A DNA stretch of 57,287 nt, taken from IMG/VR virus record IMGVR_UViG_3300031707_000020, positions 1 through 57,287 of that record; one strand, given 5' to 3'. Of this stretch, positions 43,321 to 53,545 are shown one piece after another. The stretch comes from a virus. The notes under the pieces are model-generated. The model did not search any database. It was given only the letters and a program-made list of their open reading frames with translations, and was not told where the DNA came from. How positions within the stretch are numbered: position 1 is the first letter of the stretch; every line of letters starts with the position of its first letter. Position numbers and translations under genes: made by a program.

Positions 43321-44628
43321 ATGCCACAAGACCCTAATTATAATCGTGGAACCGGTAGATTAGCAACTGATCGGTTTGATTTTGAAAAGCACATAAATGG
43401 ATCAGATTTTAATCATGAAGGTGCCAAAATATTTTTATCTCCATCAGTATTAATTGATGGATATGCAAAAAATAATGTTCGCGATGCCATTGTTGCGTTA
43501 AATAATGTTGTATCGCCACCAATTATTCAAGATGCCACTTCGAGCGTTAAAGGCATATTAAAATTAACACATGATTTAAGCGGAACGGCAAGCCTACCAG
43601 TTGTTGTTGGAATACAGTCTCAGCCAGTTAGTTCTTTAATACCATCTATAGGCCAAGTTTTGAAATGGGATGGTGCTGCATGGGAAGCATCAAACGAAGG
43701 CAATGTATTTCTTGCCAATGGAGATTTATACGGCGATAATATATTTCAATTTGTTTCTTCAATAGCGGGATTTGCTGGAACTGTACAAGTGAAAAGCACC
43801 AACTTAACTTGGCTTAGTTCACTTACACCTAAAATAACTCAATCTGATTCGTTCGCCAGTCCTTCTGATTTTACAATTCAAGCACAAAGCACTGGCGGAG
43901 TTAATTTGCCAGGCGGTAATTTAATTTTAACCGGCGGGCTTAAAAACGGCACCGGCTTACGTGGTGGTGTAAAATTAAAAATGAATGCTGGGGGTGATAC
44001 TATGATGCAATTAGTAGAGCCTATTGCATCTCAAAAGGTTATTGGGTTATTAAAAAATGGCAATATAACGTCTGCCGAAATGCCAGCTGGAACAGGCGAT
44101 ATGGTTATGTATATAGCCGATACGGTGACACCGCCAACATCAGGAAACCCAGTAAATGGAGTTATATTATATTCAGAGAGCGGAGAATTAAAATTCAAAC
44201 AGCCTAATGGATCTGTCACTGCATTAGGGTCAATACCAAATCCAAGCATATGGGGAGCTGCTGGCGCGCAATCATATTCAAAACAATATTCTTTTGCCAC
44301 CACAAATGGTGTGGTATCAACCGCAGTTACATTTCCATTAGATGACAATACCACCACAAAATTAGATGTTTTAGTGGTTGCTAGGCGTGCAGATACGGCC
44401 GCACAATCAGCTCATTTTAATTTGTCTATGGGATACGTAAGGTTTAGCGCAGGGTCTCCTCAAGCGATTGGGACGGTTACGAGTTCAGATCCAAGGAGTA
44501 CCTCTGGAGCATCTACGTGGTCAGCTACAATAAACACATCTGGTAATTCAGCAATAATTCAAGTTACTGGCGAAACTGGCAAAAATATTAATTGGTTTAT
44601 TATTTTACAGGCCGTCGCGAAGAGCTAA
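43321..44628 (+). CDS. Tail-fibre-like virion protein
   Basis: A 435-residue protein with GGAA before its ATG. It begins MPQDPNYNRGTGRLATDRFDFEKHINGSDFNHEG, a starting module (trimer attachment) I associate with fibres of large phages. The middle has 'ATSSVKGILKLTHDLSGTASLPVVVGIQ', a common fibre shaft motif. The C-terminal 130 residues are a beta domain. It has one DGY. It has the typical structure of a side fibre ending in a receptor-binding domain, with no chaperone sequence. Confidence 0.7.
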   Translation: MPQDPNYNRGTGRLATDRFDFEKHINGSDFNHEGAKIFLSPSVLIDGYAKNNVRDAIVALNNVVSPPIIQDATSSVKGILKLTHDLSGTASLPVVVGIQSQPVSSLIPSIGQVLKWDGAAWEASNEGNVFLANGDLYGDNIFQFVSSIAGFAGTVQVKSTNLTWLSSLTPKITQSDSFASPSDFTIQAQSTGGVNLPGGNLILTGGLKNGTGLRGGVKLKMNAGGDTMMQLVEPIASQKVIGLLKNGNITSAEMPAGTGDMVMYIADTVTPPTSGNPVNGVILYSESGELKFKQPNGSVTALGSIPNPSIWGAAGAQSYSKQYSFATTNGVVSTAVTFPLDDNTTTKLDVLVVARRADTAAQSAHFNLSMGYVRFSAGSPQAIGTVTSSDPRSTSGASTWSATINTSGNSAIIQVTGETGKNINWFIILQAVAKS

Positions 44629-44638
44629 AAGGAAATAA

Positions 44639-45634
44639 ATGCCAATAGGAAGAGGCATCTTTACAATATCCAGAATTACAGTTATACCAACAGAGACGGT
44701 TATTTTGTATACATCTACATCGTCCCCGGCTAGATGTGGCGAGCCAGTAGATTATACAATCGCAGTTATTGCATTTCCATCGGCACCAAACGGATCTATA
44801 GTTTCTTTGGTTGATAATGATGACGGATATGTATTTGGATATGGCACATTATCTGGTGGATACGCAATTATTACTACTTCATTTTCTAACAATATAACAA
44901 GCACGTTTAATGTAAGAGCGAATTATTTAGGATCTACAATTGGCGCTACATATATGCCAAGTCAATCTGCCGCAAGATTGCAATCAGTAGTTCCAGATAA
45001 TTCAGTGTTTATAGAGCCTATGGCATTACCAGCATCTACATGTGGTTTAAGCACAATGACATCTGCAGACGTTTTTGCAGCGTATAACAGTCCATCTACA
45101 GGCGACGGATATGTAGAGTATAAATGGGACATTGGATTTGAGCCGGCCGTTCTTGCAACTGGAATATCTATTAATGGCAGTGGTCACGCTATAGTTAATT
45201 TAGTTTGGCCTACTGAGTTTGTCAGGCCAGTGAATATAAATGTTACGGCAAAATTTTGGTCAACGGTGCCATGTTTAGAGTCATCTAATTATGTTCCTGC
45301 TGGCACGATTACTTTGGATGTTGCGCATGACACTGTAACTACGATAATTCCAACATTTGACCCTGTGGCAAGCCCAAATACAGTAGTATATAACGTTTCT
45401 GTCACATCATTATCACCAGGAATTATTAATGGAACTGCAACAATTATGGCAACTGGGGCTGGAATTCTTAATATAACACCAATACCAATCTCAATAGTTA
45501 ATGGAGTTGGGTCAATGGATGTTCCTTATTTTGAGTGGCCAGCAACTGGGTTTTATGAGGTTGTAGCGTCTTTTACTTCGACGGAGTGCTGGAATAATAG
45601 TCAGGGTTTAGCTTTTACTACCGTTAACCCATAA
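44639..45634 (+). CDS. Ig-like virion protein
   Basis: A 331-residue protein made of about three Ig-like beta-sandwich repeats (ETVILYTSTSSPARCGEPVDYTI pattern split by 'GSIVSLVDNDDGY', then STFNVRANYLGS and later FYEVVASFTSTECW). AGGA precedes the ATG. It has two DGY motifs (DDGYVF, GDGYVE). Ig-like proteins on phage tails or capsids give weak surface adhesion. No signal peptide is seen. It lies directly downstream of the fibre protein, 10 bp apart. Confidence 0.65.
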   Translation: MPIGRGIFTISRITVIPTETVILYTSTSSPARCGEPVDYTIAVIAFPSAPNGSIVSLVDNDDGYVFGYGTLSGGYAIITTSFSNNITSTFNVRANYLGSTIGATYMPSQSAARLQSVVPDNSVFIEPMALPASTCGLSTMTSADVFAAYNSPSTGDGYVEYKWDIGFEPAVLATGISINGSGHAIVNLVWPTEFVRPVNINVTAKFWSTVPCLESSNYVPAGTITLDVAHDTVTTIIPTFDPVASPNTVVYNVSVTSLSPGIINGTATIMATGAGILNITPIPISIVNGVGSMDVPYFEWPATGFYEVVASFTSTECWNNSQGLAFTTVNP

Positions 45635-45692
45635 TGTTTCGGCACAAAACATCGAATAACTAATTATTTTGCATCATTGAAGGAGAAAAGCC

Positions 45693-46073
45693 ATGGATAC
45701 AGTTTTACAAGCACTTTTTGGGTGGCAATTATTGTTTTTTTGTTTAGGTATTGCGGCAGTTACTTTTGTAATTCGCAAGATTGTTGAGTTTTATATTCTA
45801 GATAATCCAAAAATGCCAGGATCGCGAGCATCTAAAGCATGGAAAGAATTATTTCTTCCAATTGGGCCTGTTATTGGCGGAGCCTTATTGGGCCTATGCG
45901 CAGTTAAATATCCATTTCCAGACGGCATTTCTTCTGTAAGTGGCCGAGTTATGTTTGGTCTTGTTGCCGGATTATTGTCTGGGTTCGTGTATAGAGTAAT
46001 AAAGGGTATGTTGAAAAAAACAGCGGGTGTTTCTGTTGATGAAAATGAAGCGCAAGCATCAGATAAATCTTAA
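45693..46073 (+). CDS. Three-helix membrane protein (holin-like candidate)
   Basis: A 126-residue protein with hydrophobic segments at about 8-30, 50-66 and 85-100, and a charged C-terminal tail (KKTAGVSVDENEAQASDKS). The strong Shine-Dalgarno AAGGAG is the best in the structural region. Size, number of helices and charged tail fit a class I holin, but no endolysin is nearby, so it could equally be a minor membrane protein. There is no DGY. Confidence 0.5.
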   Translation: MDTVLQALFGWQLLFFCLGIAAVTFVIRKIVEFYILDNPKMPGSRASKAWKELFLPIGPVIGGALLGLCAVKYPFPDGISSVSGRVMFGLVAGLLSGFVYRVIKGMLKKTAGVSVDENEAQASDKS

Positions 46074-46085
46074 TTTGGCGGATCA

Positions 46086-49000
46086 ATGAGCAATTATCCT
46101 GGACAAATCGATACCGATATAGAGCTACCGCCTGTAAACGATAACGTGACAGAGGTTGGCTCCGAAGCTATAAATGCTTGTAGGGATGCGATTTTTGCAA
46201 TAGAAAATGAAATTGGAATTGGCGCATCCGGATCTGCCGGAACAATAGCTTTACGCCTTGGTTTAAGCTTAAATCCAGACGGATCAATTAAGCCGTCTGC
46301 TATTGCTTCAATGGGCCTGGTTACGCTTCCAATTTATAATTCACACATAGCGAGCAACGCGCAAATCCTAGAGTCAAAGCTCAAGATGGATTTTAAGACA
46401 CAGGATTTATTTAATTATATAAAAGATTTATCCACTGACGTTAACAGTGCCTTAGGATGGATAAATGTTACCGGGGTTAAATTAGACCCGCATCTTTCTG
46501 GAGCATTATATAAGCATAATCTTTCAGATATATCAGTTAATTCATCTTCACAATTTAAAAATAAGTTTGAATTATTAAGAAATAACGCCAGCCTACTTAC
46601 TTTATTTGGTGATATTAATGATGATTTAATTCAACATCAAAGGGCAGATGGTTATGGCACAAGTATACAAAGTGTAACGACATATGGAGGAGATATTTAT
46701 CCGGCTAATTTTGCTCATTATGCAGGCGGGATATATCTAAATACAAGCCGTTTTTCTACTATACCGCAAACTGCAACATCTATACAGGCGCTTGCACAGT
46801 TTATTGATGATGCGTCAATCTTTTTATATGGCACAAGAATACAAAATTTTTATGCAAATGGAGTGTCAAGAACATCAAGATCATCAACTCTTGGTTTAGA
46901 TGGATATGGACAATCACTTGTTTCTCCAACATTAGTAACAACGTATTTATTAAATAATGGAACATCAACCAGTCCAGTTGATAATATTGATACTGGCGAT
47001 GATATTATAGAGTTTACTCCAGATGCAGGCGTATTAAGTAATAATTTATTTGATGCGCAATTTGCATTAGTTAAAGTCGGCGATAAAATAACTGTAAATT
47101 ATGGTGGAATAGAGGCGTCATTCATAATTAATGAAAAAAAATATATTCAAAGCGGATTAAGCAAAAAATTTATTGTTCGTATAAATGGAAAAAATTTGGC
47201 TTATTCAACCTCTGCTCACGCCAGAATTGACAAGCCATTATATAATAAAGATAAGGGCGGCGTATTAGCAGTTGCACCATCTGGTAATTATTTTGAAACA
47301 ATACCAGTAAGTTTAGTTCCTCCAAGCTTAATAGTTGGCCAACCAAGATCTGCAGTGGCATTTGGATTAGGGTTTGATGCCCAATTATTTAATGCAACTC
47401 ACCATTTATTATATCTTGCATTGTTTCCAACTGGTAATATTGCTGACGGATACACTATTTTGCCAGGTATTGATGTAACTGGGGATCTGGGGACAAAACC
47501 AGGTTCATATACATTAGATTCAATTGTAGAGTCCACCAATAATTCATTAAGAAAAAAGGGTTATAATTATCGGTTCATAGCTTTTCAATTTGGTGGTGAG
47601 TTTGGGATTATGTTGGCTGATTCATATAATGGCGCAGGATTTTCTATTATCAGTGGCGTTGTTGGTAATTCTGGCGCTTACGATCAGGGTTTAACTACGC
47701 TAAATTTTTCTAATAACGTTGTTGGATTATTCGGCGTTGATGGTAAGGCTGCGCCCGATCCACTTGGGTTAGGAGCAAATGGGGCTAATGTTGCAAGCCC
47801 ACCATATGTTGGAAATTATTTATCTGCTGAAGCCGCCGCAATTCCAACTAAACTATTTGTTCCGTTAAAAAGAAACAATTATTATGTTAATGGTATTGAG
47901 CGAGAAAAATTAAATATAGACATTGGACAAACATTAGACGGATACGGCGACGGTTATTGGTTTGGTACGGTACTATCAAGAACAATTATTCCTGGTATAA
48001 GGGTCAAAACTATATATAGGATTAACCAAGAATTATCCGCATCAAAATTAAATGCTGGCAAAACATTGGTGATTCAATCCAATGGTGCAGGGTCTATTGT
48101 TGATTATGGTCGATTTATAATAGAAGATGTTACATTTACAGTTTGTCCCGGGGTCACTTGCACAGATATAACCGTATATGACGCAGTGCATTCAACGGGA
48201 ATAACCCCGTATGTCTCTTTAGATGTTGGAAATCCAGTTAGAATATATTTTGGCGCAGACTCGGTTGGATTTAATCAAGAAAGCGCGACTGATTTCGTTG
48301 GAACATCTGTTATATTTAAGCGCTCTTTCGAAATATTTGCAGATCAAAATGGCGACACATTTTCACATGAAAGAGCAAGGTTTGTAAATAATGGCGGCAC
48401 TATAACTATTAACGGAATAACTTTATATGGGCCCGGTCCGTCGCCATTCACAACATCATTTGATTTTGTTAATATATCGCCAAAATTACGCGGATATAAA
48501 TTTACATCTGGAACTGCATCTATAAATAAAATCAGCTTAGCGATATCAGGGTATCAAAATACTACCGGTGTATTTGACGGTTACTTGGCAATGTATGATG
48601 GAATAAGTCTTACAAAAATTGGCAAGCAGGTCTCTGGTAGAGTTGGTGAAGTGACCAGATTTTACGATGAAACAAATGTAGATTATATAGATTTAGCACT
48701 AGGATTCAACTCATCTACAGAGTTTACTTCATATGGCGCACAGATTATGGATATTCAATTATTTCCAAGTTTGCGGCTAGATGAAGAATTATTTCCAATA
48801 GCAACATGCCAACTTCAACCAATTCTATTTACGCACTCATCAAATATAGCTTACGTTAAAGATATTAGAGATTTTGGAAATGTAAGCGAAAAACAGCTTA
48901 CTACTTCAGCATTAAATTATCTTTCAGCGGCAGATAGATTGCTTCACGAAAATGGGGTAGTTAGAGGGTTCGATATATCTGAAGATGCCGCGAATCCCAT

Positions 49001-52000
49001 AAAAGATCAGGTCAAAATAAAGGGTGGTGTTGCGCTAGTTAATGGAAAATTGGTAGAGATTAATAATACAACAATTTCAATTCCTGTTGTTAAAGAGAAG
49101 GATGTAGTATTTGGAGACTTATATAATATAAATTGGGCCATATGTGCTAATGATAGAAGCGAAATACAGGCCATCCCGCTGTTAGATTATGACGCTTCAC
49201 TTTCAACTTTTAATGCCGGCAGCAGAATATTTTGGGCAATAAATACGGCAACTGGATTATCTTATCCGCTTGATGCAGCAATGTTTTCAGATTTAATTAA
49301 TAAACGAAAAGACCTTTGCATTCTTCATATAGCGTCATCTACAGTTACAGGGACTGGTTTAAGCGTAGATATTTCATTATTACTAACTGATGCAAGAAAA
49401 TATGTTAATGATGAAGGGTCTAATTTACCACTTAAACTTACAGTTGGTGATGCACAAGGTAATTTTAAAAATCCAATTGCAATATTAAACTGGGTAAAAT
49501 ATAATAACGCATTTAATGGGCGAGCTATAATTAAAGGTGCAAGCACTTCAATTAGCTCAACTATTAGAATGGACTTTACTAACCCTGTAGTTATAGATGG
49601 CGAAAATAGCGGAGCACTGATATTTGATGGAAGCTGTGTTATTGGGTCAAATATAACCTTTAAAGATATTTCTCTAACATTTAATGGAAGTTTAGCTGTT
49701 GTTTCGTCAGCGCAAAATATAATTTTTGATAATTGTAATATAGTGGTTAATAATTCGGGGTCTTCAACAGTATTTGCGTTATCAAACACAAATAATTTTA
49801 TACTGAAAAACTCTTCGTTAACAGCCGTATTTGCGACTGCTCCAGGGGGAAAGATATTTGATTTAAGTAATAGCACAGGGTTCAAGATTCTGAATACAAA
49901 TTTATCAGCATCATATAACGTATCTCCAGGGACGCAAGGAACCGTTTTATCAATAACTGATTCTGCCAATGTTGATATTTCAGGGTCTACATTTACTGGC
50001 AATTTTATGAAGTTTGTGAATATAACAAATTCCACATTAGATTCATTTGATCTAAAACTTTATAACAATACGATTACTACAACCCACGCAGCCACATCTG
50101 ATATAGGGTGGATATCAGCTGATTTGGTTAATAGTTATACTGGTATAATTTATTCTGATGTATCCTCTTCATTATCAAATATATTTATTGATGGGTGCAT
50201 ATTTAATTTTAGCCCAGCCGCTGCAACAACCGATCGTTTATCATTCATTACGTTTGTATTATCTGGCGGAGCATCAGTTCTAAAAAATTTAAAGATAAGC
50301 AATTGTCAGTTTAATACAAATGTTTCTAGCTTAAATGATAAAAGATCTGCTATAGCAATAATTAATACTTCTATAAATGGCACGTCATCATCTGTTCAGC
50401 CAGTATTATTAAATGCAACAATATCTAATAATATTTGCAATAAAGATCAGGCGATAATACTGACATCAAAAATGGTTAATGTGTTGGGTGTAGATTATAT
50501 GACATATCCAGGGTTAACCGCTGTAAACTGTGATGTATCAAGCAACGTTTGTGGCACTATAGGTTATTTCGTATCATCGGCTACAAAAACAAATAATCAG
50601 CCGTCATTTACGAATTCTAATAGTCGTGGGTCCGGATTAAATATAATTAGTAATGATTGTAGATATATTTCCAACCTTAATTCTACCGGTAAATATTTTG
50701 CTTTATCAAAGTTAAGCACTAATTATTCGCAGTATCCTTCCGGGTATGTTAGCATTAAAAATAATATAGTAAACTGGATACATACCGGGTGTTCATATGA
50801 AGAAAATAGCTCATTAGATATTTCAGACAATTCTTTAATGGCTTATGATATTGCTTATTTGGATGATTTCGGAGACAATGCTGCTTATATCACAACTTCA
50901 TTGGCCTATACAATTCCAACATATAAATACGCAATTGTAGTTAGCGGAAATTATAATAATAACTTGGGCCTTGTGCCAGATGTTGGAAATGATTCAAATG
51001 TAACAGTGTCTGGTAATACAACAAATACTGGCTTATATGTTAACTCAATATCTGTTCCAATTAATTATGAATATGGCGGATATGTATGCAGTTTAGCATC
51101 GGCTCAAATAACAAAAAATACATTCAGGGGAATTGCAAATAACATTACAGCGCTAACCGGAAGTCATGGCATTGTTGCAGGCGGGTCTGTAACATATATC
51201 ACGAACAACAGAATATACAGAGGGGCAAATAATATACGCGCCTATATTTTTCAAGGGCACCCATATTCTAGCCCAACGGCAACAAGCTATGGAAATATAA
51301 CAGATAATTATTTTGATAGTTATAGTTGCAATGGTACCTCTGATGAAGATGTGAGCAAATCAATTCCAGACCGTTGGACGTACGAAAGAAATAAAAATCA
51401 AACAGGATGGTTATCTGTGCCAATGGCAGTTAGCGGCGAGTATATAAATCTAAATGATACAATTGATTTATTAACTATATTACCAATGCCAGATCAACCT
51501 GGTCCAGCATACCAAACATATTCATCAAATGTTGGGTATATAAAAGATACCGCGACGCCTATAGAATTTAAGGCATATGGTTGGCAGAAAAACATAAGCG
51601 CATTGTTACCGTTAAATGTTCGCCTTGTATATGTAAAATCTGGAATTAGAGTCTTTGATTCTGTATTTCAAACTCCATCAGATTCTCCACCCGTAGATTC
51701 TCTAATGCGTCTGCACGTGTCAAAAATGTTAAGTTCTTATAATTCTACCAATACCAACCTAGATTATTTTACGCCTGCATTTACAGAAAATAAAGCAACT
51801 GTATTTTCTTTATCAACCGATACATCAATTACAGGCGGTGGAAATGCAACGCTTACAGGTTTGCAAATGAATGCAATTTCATTAACTCAATATAATTCTG
51901 TACAAATAGAGGGCACTGGGTTGGAAGAGGCGTTTATAACCGGTAAAGCATACGAATTTGTTGTATCATATGAATTAAGGTTGCAAAGGGCCGTTAGCAA

Positions 52001-52049
52001 AACAATAAATATGGCCGTATCACCAATAGTTGTAAAATATAGGTGGTAG
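46086..52049 (+). CDS. Giant virion protein with beta-helix domain (1987 aa)
   Basis: The largest gene of the window. Residues 1-150 are a helical attachment module (SNYPGQIDTDIELPPVNDN … QDLFNYIKDLSTDVNSALGW) seen in other large phages (from memory). The middle is a series of beta domains. Residues about 1150-1750 form a right-handed beta-helix pattern (repeated N-I-x-F-x-N-C-x-I and x-F-x-L-x-N-S coils, e.g. NIIFDNCNIVVNNSG), typical of tailspikes that bind or cut polysaccharide. It has six DGY motifs, including LDGYGDGYW. It ends in TAG. No catalytic triad can be named with confidence. Confidence 0.72.
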   Translation: MSNYPGQIDTDIELPPVNDNVTEVGSEAINACRDAIFAIENEIGIGASGSAGTIALRLGLSLNPDGSIKPSAIASMGLVTLPIYNSHIASNAQILESKLKMDFKTQDLFNYIKDLSTDVNSALGWINVTGVKLDPHLSGALYKHNLSDISVNSSSQFKNKFELLRNNASLLTLFGDINDDLIQHQRADGYGTSIQSVTTYGGDIYPANFAHYAGGIYLNTSRFSTIPQTATSIQALAQFIDDASIFLYGTRIQNFYANGVSRTSRSSTLGLDGYGQSLVSPTLVTTYLLNNGTSTSPVDNIDTGDDIIEFTPDAGVLSNNLFDAQFALVKVGDKITVNYGGIEASFIINEKKYIQSGLSKKFIVRINGKNLAYSTSAHARIDKPLYNKDKGGVLAVAPSGNYFETIPVSLVPPSLIVGQPRSAVAFGLGFDAQLFNATHHLLYLALFPTGNIADGYTILPGIDVTGDLGTKPGSYTLDSIVESTNNSLRKKGYNYRFIAFQFGGEFGIMLADSYNGAGFSIISGVVGNSGAYDQGLTTLNFSNNVVGLFGVDGKAAPDPLGLGANGANVASPPYVGNYLSAEAAAIPTKLFVPLKRNNYYVNGIEREKLNIDIGQTLDGYGDGYWFGTVLSRTIIPGIRVKTIYRINQELSASKLNAGKTLVIQSNGAGSIVDYGRFIIEDVTFTVCPGVTCTDITVYDAVHSTGITPYVSLDVGNPVRIYFGADSVGFNQESATDFVGTSVIFKRSFEIFADQNGDTFSHERARFVNNGGTITINGITLYGPGPSPFTTSFDFVNISPKLRGYKFTSGTASINKISLAISGYQNTTGVFDGYLAMYDGISLTKIGKQVSGRVGEVTRFYDETNVDYIDLALGFNSSTEFTSYGAQIMDIQLFPSLRLDEELFPIATCQLQPILFTHSSNIAYVKDIRDFGNVSEKQLTTSALNYLSAADRLLHENGVVRGFDISEDAANPIKDQVKIKGGVALVNGKLVEINNTTISIPVVKEKDVVFGDLYNINWAICANDRSEIQAIPLLDYDASLSTFNAGSRIFWAINTATGLSYPLDAAMFSDLINKRKDLCILHIASSTVTGTGLSVDISLLLTDARKYVNDEGSNLPLKLTVGDAQGNFKNPIAILNWVKYNNAFNGRAIIKGASTSISSTIRMDFTNPVVIDGENSGALIFDGSCVIGSNITFKDISLTFNGSLAVVSSAQNIIFDNCNIVVNNSGSSTVFALSNTNNFILKNSSLTAVFATAPGGKIFDLSNSTGFKILNTNLSASYNVSPGTQGTVLSITDSANVDISGSTFTGNFMKFVNITNSTLDSFDLKLYNNTITTTHAATSDIGWISADLVNSYTGIIYSDVSSSLSNIFIDGCIFNFSPAAATTDRLSFITFVLSGGASVLKNLKISNCQFNTNVSSLNDKRSAIAIINTSINGTSSSVQPVLLNATISNNICNKDQAIILTSKMVNVLGVDYMTYPGLTAVNCDVSSNVCGTIGYFVSSATKTNNQPSFTNSNSRGSGLNIISNDCRYISNLNSTGKYFALSKLSTNYSQYPSGYVSIKNNIVNWIHTGCSYEENSSLDISDNSLMAYDIAYLDDFGDNAAYITTSLAYTIPTYKYAIVVSGNYNNNLGLVPDVGNDSNVTVSGNTTNTGLYVNSISVPINYEYGGYVCSLASAQITKNTFRGIANNITALTGSHGIVAGGSVTYITNNRIYRGANNIRAYIFQGHPYSSPTATSYGNITDNYFDSYSCNGTSDEDVSKSIPDRWTYERNKNQTGWLSVPMAVSGEYINLNDTIDLLTILPMPDQPGPAYQTYSSNVGYIKDTATPIEFKAYGWQKNISALLPLNVRLVYVKSGIRVFDSVFQTPSDSPPVDSLMRLHVSKMLSSYNSTNTNLDYFTPAFTENKATVFSLSTDTSITGGGNATLTGLQMNAISLTQYNSVQIEGTGLEEAFITGKAYEFVVSYELRLQRAVSKTINMAVSPIVVKYRW

Positions 52050-52052
52050 ATA

Positions 52053-52865
52053 GTGGCAACTAATAACATTGTAAAATCAGATCTATACAAAATACATCAT
52101 GTGGTTCAAGGCTCGATGATTGTATTTCCAAAAGAAGCTATTATTTCTTTTTTACGAGATCATTTTTCAAGAGACAGTTATTATCATTATTCTAAAGATG
52201 AGTGGGGATTTGCCAATGTTGTCGATCATACCGACCTCCCGTTAGGCTCAGGTTTACATGATGATACAACAACTCGTGTATTTATTGGCGAAAACTATAG
52301 ATTTGATGGCATTTATTATCCAGCTATCTTAGTTAAAAATGGCGGCAGCAGATCAGTTCCAATTTCAATTAATCGAGAAGAGGGCGCTGTCCAATGGGCC
52401 GTTCGTGAGTTTAATGATGGATATGGAAATAGAGCTTTTTATAAATATCCTGAGAGTTTCTTATTTCAAGGGGCATGGGAAGGAAGCATTATTATAGATG
52501 TGGTGACCAGGAGTATTAGAGCAAGAGACGATTTGCTTGAAATTGTAGCAATGTGCTTAACCGACATTTCTTTTAAGGCTTTACAAAAAATAGGGGTTGT
52601 AATTAAACCACTTAACATAGGATCTCCGTCAGAAATCGATGATAGAAATGATAAATTATTTAAACAATCAATTACATTGGAAATACGATCCGAATGGCGT
52701 AGAGAATTGCCAATAAATAATATAATAGAAATTATAAATTTTTCCATGGATTTTGCCGATGTAAGTAATAATTCTCCTGTGGCAACTAACTTATCTATTA
52801 ACACGAGATCGACGCTGCTTGATAATTTAATGAGCGTATTATTTTTAACTACGCCTACTCCATGA
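52053..52865 (+). CDS. Virion structural protein (baseplate/neck type)
   Basis: A 270-residue protein starting at GTG 52053, 3 bp after the giant gene. The C-terminal half (AWEGSIIIDVVTRSIRARDDLLEIVAMCLTD … ITLEIRSEWRRELP) has the pattern of phage tail-terminator or neck-type proteins. It has one DGY in NDGYGNRAFYK. Its stop overlaps the HNH gene by ATGA. The position between the giant spike and the tail sheath (after two nuclease genes) supports a tail completion or connector role. Confidence 0.6.
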   Translation: MATNNIVKSDLYKIHHVVQGSMIVFPKEAIISFLRDHFSRDSYYHYSKDEWGFANVVDHTDLPLGSGLHDDTTTRVFIGENYRFDGIYYPAILVKNGGSRSVPISINREEGAVQWAVREFNDGYGNRAFYKYPESFLFQGAWEGSIIIDVVTRSIRARDDLLEIVAMCLTDISFKALQKIGVVIKPLNIGSPSEIDDRNDKLFKQSITLEIRSEWRRELPINNIIEIINFSMDFADVSNNSPVATNLSINTRSTLLDNLMSVLFLTTPTP

Positions 52866-53545
52866 ACTCACGACAATGTGTAGCATGTTTTAAGATTCAA
52901 GATTTAGTAAGTGAAAATTTTCAAGCATCATTCGACAAATTTCGCAATAAAACATATTTTAAGCATAAATGTAAGGTATGCGAAAGAAAATGTTGCAGAC
53001 AATATCATGAATCAAATAAACATAAAATATTAATAAGAAAGCGTAAATATGAATCCGATCATGCTGCAGAGCGAAAAGAATATAGAAAAAAATATAATCA
53101 AACTGCCGCAGCTAAAGAGAAAAATAGGGCCAAAGCAAATAAACGGTATCATGAGCGCAAAAACAAACCAGAATACAAATTACGTAGATCGGTTAGCCTG
53201 TCTATCAACAAACAATTAAAAAGACTATTTTCAAATAAAAATAAAAAATCTATCACAAAATATTTGCCATATTCAATTTCAGATCTTAAAGAATATTTAG
53301 AGCGCCAATTTGAGCCATGGATGAATTGGGGAAATTATGGCGCCTATAGAGTCAATTTTTGGAACGATAATGATAAAACAACTTGGGCATGGCATATCGA
53401 TCACATAAAACCGCATTCTACATTTAATTATTTAACAATGGAAGCTGATGATTTTAAAAAATGCTGGGATCTCGCTAATTTAAGGCCATATTCAGCTAAA
53501 CAAAACATTATTGATGGTGCAACTAGGGTTAGACATAAAATATGA
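52862..53545 (+). CDS. HNH endonuclease (IDHI family)
   Basis: A 227-residue protein. An N-terminal zinc knuckle (CVAC, CKVC) is followed by a long basic helix region (40-100) and the nuclease core 'ITKYLPYSISDLKEYLERQFEPWMNW', 'WHIDHIKPHSTF', 'FKKCWDLANLRPYSAKQNIIDG'. It is coupled by ATGA to both the preceding structural gene and the following HNH paralogue. It lies between the 270-residue structural gene and the sheath. Confidence 0.82.
   Translation: MNSRQCVACFKIQDLVSENFQASFDKFRNKTYFKHKCKVCERKCCRQYHESNKHKILIRKRKYESDHAAERKEYRKKYNQTAAAKEKNRAKANKRYHERKNKPEYKLRRSVSLSINKQLKRLFSNKNKKSITKYLPYSISDLKEYLERQFEPWMNWGNYGAYRVNFWNDNDKTTWAWHIDHIKPHSTFNYLTMEADDFKKCWDLANLRPYSAKQNIIDGATRVRHKI

Noticed and set aside
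49325-50035. Long leftward ORF (236 codons) inside the giant virion gene
   Set aside because: It is antisense to a clear beta-helix coding region, has a composition typical of shadow frames, no ribosome site and no recognisable domain.
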